Position numbers and translations under genes: made by a program. DNA of 64,000 nt. It comes from Pseudocercospora fijiensis CIRAD86 (Eukaryota > Ascomycota > Dothideomycetes > Mycosphaerellales > Mycosphaerellaceae). The DNA lies in NCBI RefSeq assembly GCF_000340215.1, contig NW_006921534.1:3967041-4031040 (forward strand), in the 5' to 3' direction. Below are positions 60,297-64,000 of the stretch, in pieces. Under the pieces are notes generated by a model. That model worked only from the letters and a program-made list of their open reading frames with translations, did no database searches and was not told where the DNA came from. Position 1 is the stretch's first letter; each line of letters opens with the position of its first letter.

Positions 60297-63200
60297 ATGT
60301 CGCTTGCTGAGCCATCTCCGCGCGCATTGTCCAAGCTGCGTTCTCGTGGCAAGGGCCTTGTCAGCGCATCTACCACCTCCTTGACCAACAGTTCTGGCGA
60401 TGGCGACGACAAATCTGCCTTTTCGGCGACAGACACGGGCTTGCTGCGCTCCTCGGTGGATGCAGCAATCGACAAGGTCAAGGACAGGACGAGACGGCGT
60501 TCTGTCGATGGTCGCCGCGGCAGCGACAACATACCTGGACGCCGACTGTCCACGCTTGTGTCCCAGACAAAGCGCAAAATCAGAGGCGAGAAGGCTTCTG
60601 CGCCCGAAAGGACTTTGAGCGTGGACTCCTCTGGCTTTGACGGAAATCAATCCGACTCTGCTTCGCCGTTGGACGGCAGCGGCCGCAGCAGTCTTTTGAC
60701 CGACGACGAGGCATTGGACCCAAACAGGTGAGTTCACCCTTTTTCTGCCAGTCATCCTACACTGCACACAGATGCATCATTCTTCCCCCCACCCCACCCC
60801 ACCCCACCCAAACCTCGGAGGCTCGACTTTCACAGCTGCATCCCGCATCCCTACACTGCACGCACTGGAACGGCTGGAACGGACAGAGCCGCGTGCACGG
60901 GCCGGGCCCCGGAGTTGGCACCCAAGCTTCATGCCTATGGCCCTATGTCAGACCCACGCGCCGAGCGCATTAGTCCTTTCGCTTGCGTGCACGTTGACCT
61001 CTGCAATTCACCTGCGCTTTCTGGCAGGTCCAGTTGAAGGCCCCGGGCACTACCTTTGTTGTTTTCCTTGCATCACATTCCTGCGACCTCGCAATTGACG
61101 ACTGTTTTCAACAGCAACCCGATAAGGCCATCACTATCGCCGCGACAGTCACACGCTGGCTACCTTACCTTGTCATCGCCCGAGCTGAACGCGAACCCCA
61201 AACCTGTCATTGCAGGAACTGCTCCTGTTCCCTCTCCCGAGCCTCCGCCACCAAGAGCCGATCCCTTCTCCAAAATACCAGCCATTGTAGAACCCGTTGA
61301 AACCACGGAAGGCTTGCCTGCTGCCTCAGTGCCCGCGCGCAGCCCATCACCCTCGGGAAGGTTAAGAGAGAAGTTTACACTTGCGCGAAAGAAATCTGGA
61401 GACGCAGATTCGTTAAACGCCGGAGGAGGCGGCGGCGGCGGAGGACTAGGTGGGCTCTTCAGGCCAGCAAGTCGAAGCAATCGTTCTCTGGATCGTCTAT
61501 CCAGCGTTTCACAGCCAGTAGAAAGGGTAGAGGAAGCACCAAGGTCAGGTGTGGTCCCTACGATCCCGACGGAGAAGAAGCAGGAGAGACCAGAGACGCC
61601 GAAGCAGCGAATACGTCAGCCCGTGGACACCACATTTCCAGCAACTCCGCCAAACCTGTTGCAAACACCCACCACCCTCGTTACGCCGCCAACACCTACT
61701 GAACCCACTGCATCATTTTCCAAGCCTGATTCACCGACAAAAGGCACGTCTGCAGCTCGTCCTTTGAGCTCTGTTGAGAGCATTAGGCATCGTCGCGCGC
61801 AGTCAGCAAACCTTCCAAGCAAGCTTTCCGCGTCCATCAATGCGCCTCTGACGCCGACTGCCGAAGAGACCAAGACTCCTGGTGGAACTTTGACGCAGCC
61901 CAATTTCTTCTCGTCCTTCTTCTCTGCTGCGACAAAGGCTGCCGGTCAGGTCGGAACAAGTATCAATACGTCCATATTACCAGGTCAGAAGAGCAAGGTC
62001 AACAGTACACCACAGACGATTGAACCTGTAGGAGGTGGAGAAGAAGTCATTCCTGGATCGGAAAGCAGACCAGGAACAGGCTGGACTGGCGATCAAAAGA
62101 AGCCACTAGCGGTGGAGACTATAGGTAAAGGCAATCTCAATTTCGGTCATTTAGGGATCAGTGAGAGTGAACCGAACTTGATGTCTTCATCAACGACAGA
62201 CACAGCGCAAGACGATGCACATTCTGGAGACCGGGGCCGGAAAGCGGAAGAGGAAGCAGCCGCTCGTGCTGTATCCACAGCTTATGAAAGACCGGTCGCA
62301 GCGGTCGTGAGCCAAGCAACTGGCAGACCCTTGTCAATCGCATCTAATGAACGTCTGACACTGATGAATGGTGACCAAACTCCGCCAAGGTCGAACGTAG
62401 AATCGGAGAGCAATGGCATCAAGCGGTCAGGAAGCGTCCGGAGTAAGCTGAGCGGCCGTCGAAAGCATCGCGGAAGCTCAGCGACTACTGGTACAAGTAA
62501 CTCGATAGCTGCGGCACTCAAAGATAGTACCTTTGGAATGGCCAATCCGGGTGCGCTCGGCTTGGGTCATCGGTTAACCGGGTTCGCAGTTGCGAGTAGT
62601 AAGCGCAACAAGGACTTCCATCAGCTCTTTCGGAGTGTGCCAGAAGACGACTACCTGATCGAAGACTACTCAGCGGCTTTGCAGCGCGATATCTTGCTAC
62701 ATGGCCGTCTCTATGTATCAGAAGGACACATATGCTTTTCGAGCAATATTCTCGGATGGGTGACGAATCTGGTCATCAGCTTCGATGAGGTCGTCTCTGT
62801 GGAAAAGAAGAGCACCGCGGTCATCTTTCCTAATGCCATCGTTATATCAACGCTCAATGCGCGAAACACTTTCGCAAGTTTTGTGGCCCGTGATTCGACC
62901 TACGAACTACTCATCGGCATCTGGAAAGTCAGTCATCCGAATCTGAAGAGTTCTCTGAACGGCGTCAGACTGGACAACGCGGGTACTGGCGACAAGACCG
63001 AAATAGCAGAGCCAGAGGAGATGGAAGATGGCACGGAGGAAGGATCTGAAGACGAGGTATATGACGAAGACGCAGACGAAGACGCCGGCAGTTTCACAGA
63101 CGGAGGCATGGTGGCTAGTGACGCTGGAAGCAATGTTGGTGACTTGGGTCTCAGCCGAAAAACTTCTGCTGCTCCGATGTCTATTGCCCCGATGCCCAAC

Positions 63201-64000
63201 GGCAACGCATCAAAAGGTTCGGAAAATGCTGATACTTTGGTCACTGGTGCGGCGACCAGCAGCGAGTTCCCTGGCAGTACCACACACGAGCCCACGGAGT
63301 GCACAGACACGGCAGAGCACTACGACCGGCCATTGACCGACACAACAATCCCAGCGCCGCTTGGTCAAGTGTACTCTATGATGTTTGGTCCTGCGTCTGG
63401 AGCCTTCATGAAGAAATGGCTCGTGGAAGAGCAAAAATCACGCGATCTCAACTGGACTGACGACAAGACTGGCCTCGATAACGAGCACAAAACATTCACG
63501 TTCGATTACATCAAGCCGCTCAACGCTCCCGTGGGACCGAAGCAGACCAAGTGCATTACAACGAATACCCTAAGAGCATTCGATCTCGAGAAGGCAGTGA
63601 CTGTGGATTGCAGCACTGCTACGCCTGATGTTCCTAGTGGTGGCAGCTTCACAACAAAGACTCGTTACTGTCTAATGTGGGGTCCGAATAATACGACAAG
63701 GATGATCGCTACTTGTTGCATCGAGTGGACTGCCAAGAGTTGGCTCAAGAGTAAGTCGTAATGTTCACTACCCAGAACGAGAATGTTTCACTGACATGCG
63801 TAGGTGCCATCGAAAAGGGTGCCAACGACGGTCAAGTAGAATACGTGAAAAACATTGTCGCTGCTCTCAAGGCTGCAGTGACCACCAAAGCGCCAGCCAA
63901 AGGCCAAGCGAAGAAGGGAAAACGGAAAGGGAAGAGAGAAGTGTTGGACGCGGAAGAGGCCAACGCACAGAGAGAGGCTGCAGTGGCTGCGTTAGAAACC
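60297..64000 (+). CDS. GRAM-VASt (Lam/Ysp2-type) sterol-transfer protein, partial
   Basis: Exon 1 is 60297-60727 (start MSLAEPSPRALSKLRSRGKG). Intron 1, about 387 bp to 61114, has a proposed acceptor TTTTCAACAG and holds a (CCCCA)n tract. Exon 2 is 61115-63750. Intron 2 (53 bp) is 63751-63803. Exon 3 starts at 63804 and runs off the window. A long disordered Ser/Pro/Arg N-terminus precedes a GRAM domain (about 62.60-62.95 kb: DFHQLFRSVPEDDYLIEDYS, LHGRLYVSEGHICFSSNILG). An acidic linker follows, then a VASt/StART-like domain (about 63.35-63.85 kb: VYSMMFGPASGAFMKKWL, TKTRYCLMWGPNNTTRMIA), continued by AIEKGANDGQVEYVKNIVAAL after splicing. The family moves ergosterol at ER-plasma-membrane contacts; the expected C-terminal membrane helix lies beyond the window. 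The exon 2 start is the least certain point. Confidence 0.85.
60786..60812 (+). repeat. (CCCCA)n tract in intron 1
   Basis: Short run of CCCCACCCCA units within the first intron of the GRAM-VASt gene. Confidence 0.8.

Overview
The window looks like nuclear DNA of a filamentous ascomycete (Pezizomycotina, probably Dothideomycetes). Introns are short (about 46-115 bp) with GTRNGT...YAG borders. The genes are typical of fungi: DUF3176-type membrane protein, BTB protein, berberine-bridge-like oxidoreductase, sugar/H+ symporter, GRAM-VASt lipid-transfer protein and midasin. A 20-kb repeat island carries the marks of repeat-induced point mutation (RIP). The species cannot be named from sequence alone.

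Left arm (1-12.4 kb), six genes: a spliced DUF3176-like membrane protein (-), a tandem-chromodomain nuclear protein (-) head-to-head with a RING-type protein (+), an FAD/NADPH flavoreductase without an FMN domain (-), and a five-exon MFS sugar transporter (-). A 666-bp TA-flanked MITE follows at 12661-13326.

Centre (13.68-33.11 kb): two nested LTR retrotransposons. The outer one is a chromodomain-bearing Ty3/Gypsy element on the minus strand. It has 196-bp LTRs and a TTGTC target duplication and is 7,114 bp once the insert is removed. Its pol gene is split, between RT and RNase H, by a second Ty3/Gypsy element on the plus strand: 12,317 bp, 279-bp LTRs, CTAC target duplication. Besides gag-protease and RT-RNaseH-integrase, the inner element has a third long ORF of unknown function. 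A recurring GC-centred palindrome holds the TAA stop of all three of its ORFs. The copy between gag-PR and pol has a TAATG stop/start overlap in exactly the right frames. All ORFs are broken by RIP-type C-to-T changes.

Right arm (33.6-64 kb): a secreted BBE-like FAD oxidoreductase (+), a BTB-domain gene (-), then about 3.9 kb with no supported gene. Next come the intronless 14.5-kb midasin gene MDN1/REA1 (-), head-to-head over 239 bp with mitochondrial ribosomal protein bL12m (+), a small membrane protein (-), a MIT/coiled-coil protein resembling Atg38/NRBF2 (-) and, divergently, a GRAM-VASt protein (+) that runs off the window end.

The host genes look like ordinary housekeeping and accessory genes. 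There is no gene cluster, CRISPR, rRNA or convincing tRNA. The most unusual part is the inner retroelement with its extra ORF and its palindrome-coupled gene boundaries.
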